Of a DNA stretch of 29,672 bases, positions 29,470-29,672 are shown in pieces (position 1 is the stretch's first letter; each line of letters starts with the position of its first letter). The stretch lies in assembly GCA_905214905.1 (NCBI GenBank), contig CAJMNK010000020.1:1-29672 (forward strand), given 5' to 3'. This stretch comes from an uncultured bacterium (lineage in GTDB: Bacteria; Actinomycetota; Coriobacteriia; Coriobacteriales; Coriobacteriaceae). Made by a program: the position numbers and the translations under genes. Below the pieces are notes generated by a model. The model did no database searches, was not told where the DNA came from, and saw only the letters and a program-made list of their open reading frames with translations.

Positions 29470-29672
29470 TTAGTAGTCGAACTGGTGATAGTAACGACGG
29501 TAGTTGAGGTTGTGCTTGGTGACCGTCTCGTAGTAAGCGGCAAGGCGATCGGTGATCAGCGAGGAGAGGATCCACGGAGACACGATGACGCGGAACTCGT
29601 CGTCAAGGCCGGGGATCGCGAACTCGGCGGTGTCGATGATGTTGATGTCGGTGTCGCCGGTCACGCCGCGGG
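29470..29672 (-). CDS. C-terminal fragment of a probable SIS-domain sugar isomerase/deglycase
   Basis: Only the last 67 or so residues lie in the window; the gene continues past the right edge and no stop is seen in frame. The fragment contains PGLDDEFRVIVSPWILSS, then a helical DRLAAYYETVTKH segment and ends RRYYHQFDY. The Arg-Arg-Tyr-Tyr ending and its position next to mannose-type PTS genes resemble FrlB/GfrE/GfrF-type SIS deglycases, which split phosphorylated fructoselysine or glucoselysine. The call depends on a short fragment and on context. A GTG at 29664 should not be taken as the true start. Confidence 0.5.
   Translation of the reverse strand, partial: RGVTGDTDINIIDTAEFAIPGLDDEFRVIVSPWILSSLITDRLAAYYETVTKHNLNYRRYYHQFDY

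Overview
The window is GC-rich (roughly 60-65%), densely coded DNA from a bacterial chromosome. Several traits point to a gut actinobacterium of the class Coriobacteriia, most likely Collinsella or a close relative. These are the high-GC codon use, a compact histidine operon containing a HisZ-HisG fusion, a mannose-family PTS operon with Amadori-product-type enzymes, a lone LarC C-terminal protein, and many short palindromic intergenic elements. The genus is inferred from gene content and style; no rRNA gene is present to prove it.

Left part (1-8,500). A small UBA/DUF4342 membrane protein precedes an OmpR-type response regulator and its overlapping sensor kinase. A 182-bp palindromic element and a perfect bidirectional terminator separate these from a minus-strand pair: an orphan galactitol-type PTS IIB and a small VOC/glyoxalase protein. 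A membrane-anchored helical-repeat protein and tRNA-Leu(UAA) follow. The 3' end and terminator of the tRNA are duplicated 196 bp downstream. Next is an AAA ATPase/DUF4143 gene, preceded by three 33-bp direct repeats and bracketed by inverted repeats. An FtsB/DivIC-like divisome protein and a Ppx/GppA phosphatase form a minus-strand operon.

Middle part (8,500-17,330). On the minus strand a LarC C-terminal protein, a YfcE-type phosphoesterase and MazG form a probable operon, followed by enolase with its own promoter and terminator. On the plus strand a very large fused CydDC-like ABC exporter is translationally coupled to a YgbA (nitrous oxide-stimulated promoter) family protein, suggesting a redox or nitrosative-stress unit. 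A PHP-type histidinol-phosphatase follows and converges on the histidine operon.

Right part (17,355-29,672, all minus strand). The histidine operon runs hisZG-hisD-hisC-hisB-[palindromic composite repeat]-hisH-hisA-hisF-[structured spacer]-hisI-small ORF-hisE. With the neighbouring PHP phosphatase it encodes every step from PRPP plus ATP to histidine. Upstream lies a mannose-family PTS operon (IIA, IIB, IIC, IID), ending in a FrlC-like sugar epimerase and preceded by the C-terminus of a probable SIS-domain sugar isomerase or deglycase that runs off the window. Together these look like uptake and deglycation of an Amadori compound such as fructoselysine or glucoselysine.

No phage, insertion sequence, CRISPR array or complete defence system was recognised. 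The most unusual items are the ATPase cassette with phased operator-like repeats beside the duplicated tRNA end, the HisZ-HisG fusion, the ABC exporter-YgbA pair, and three unrelated intergenic palindromic elements.
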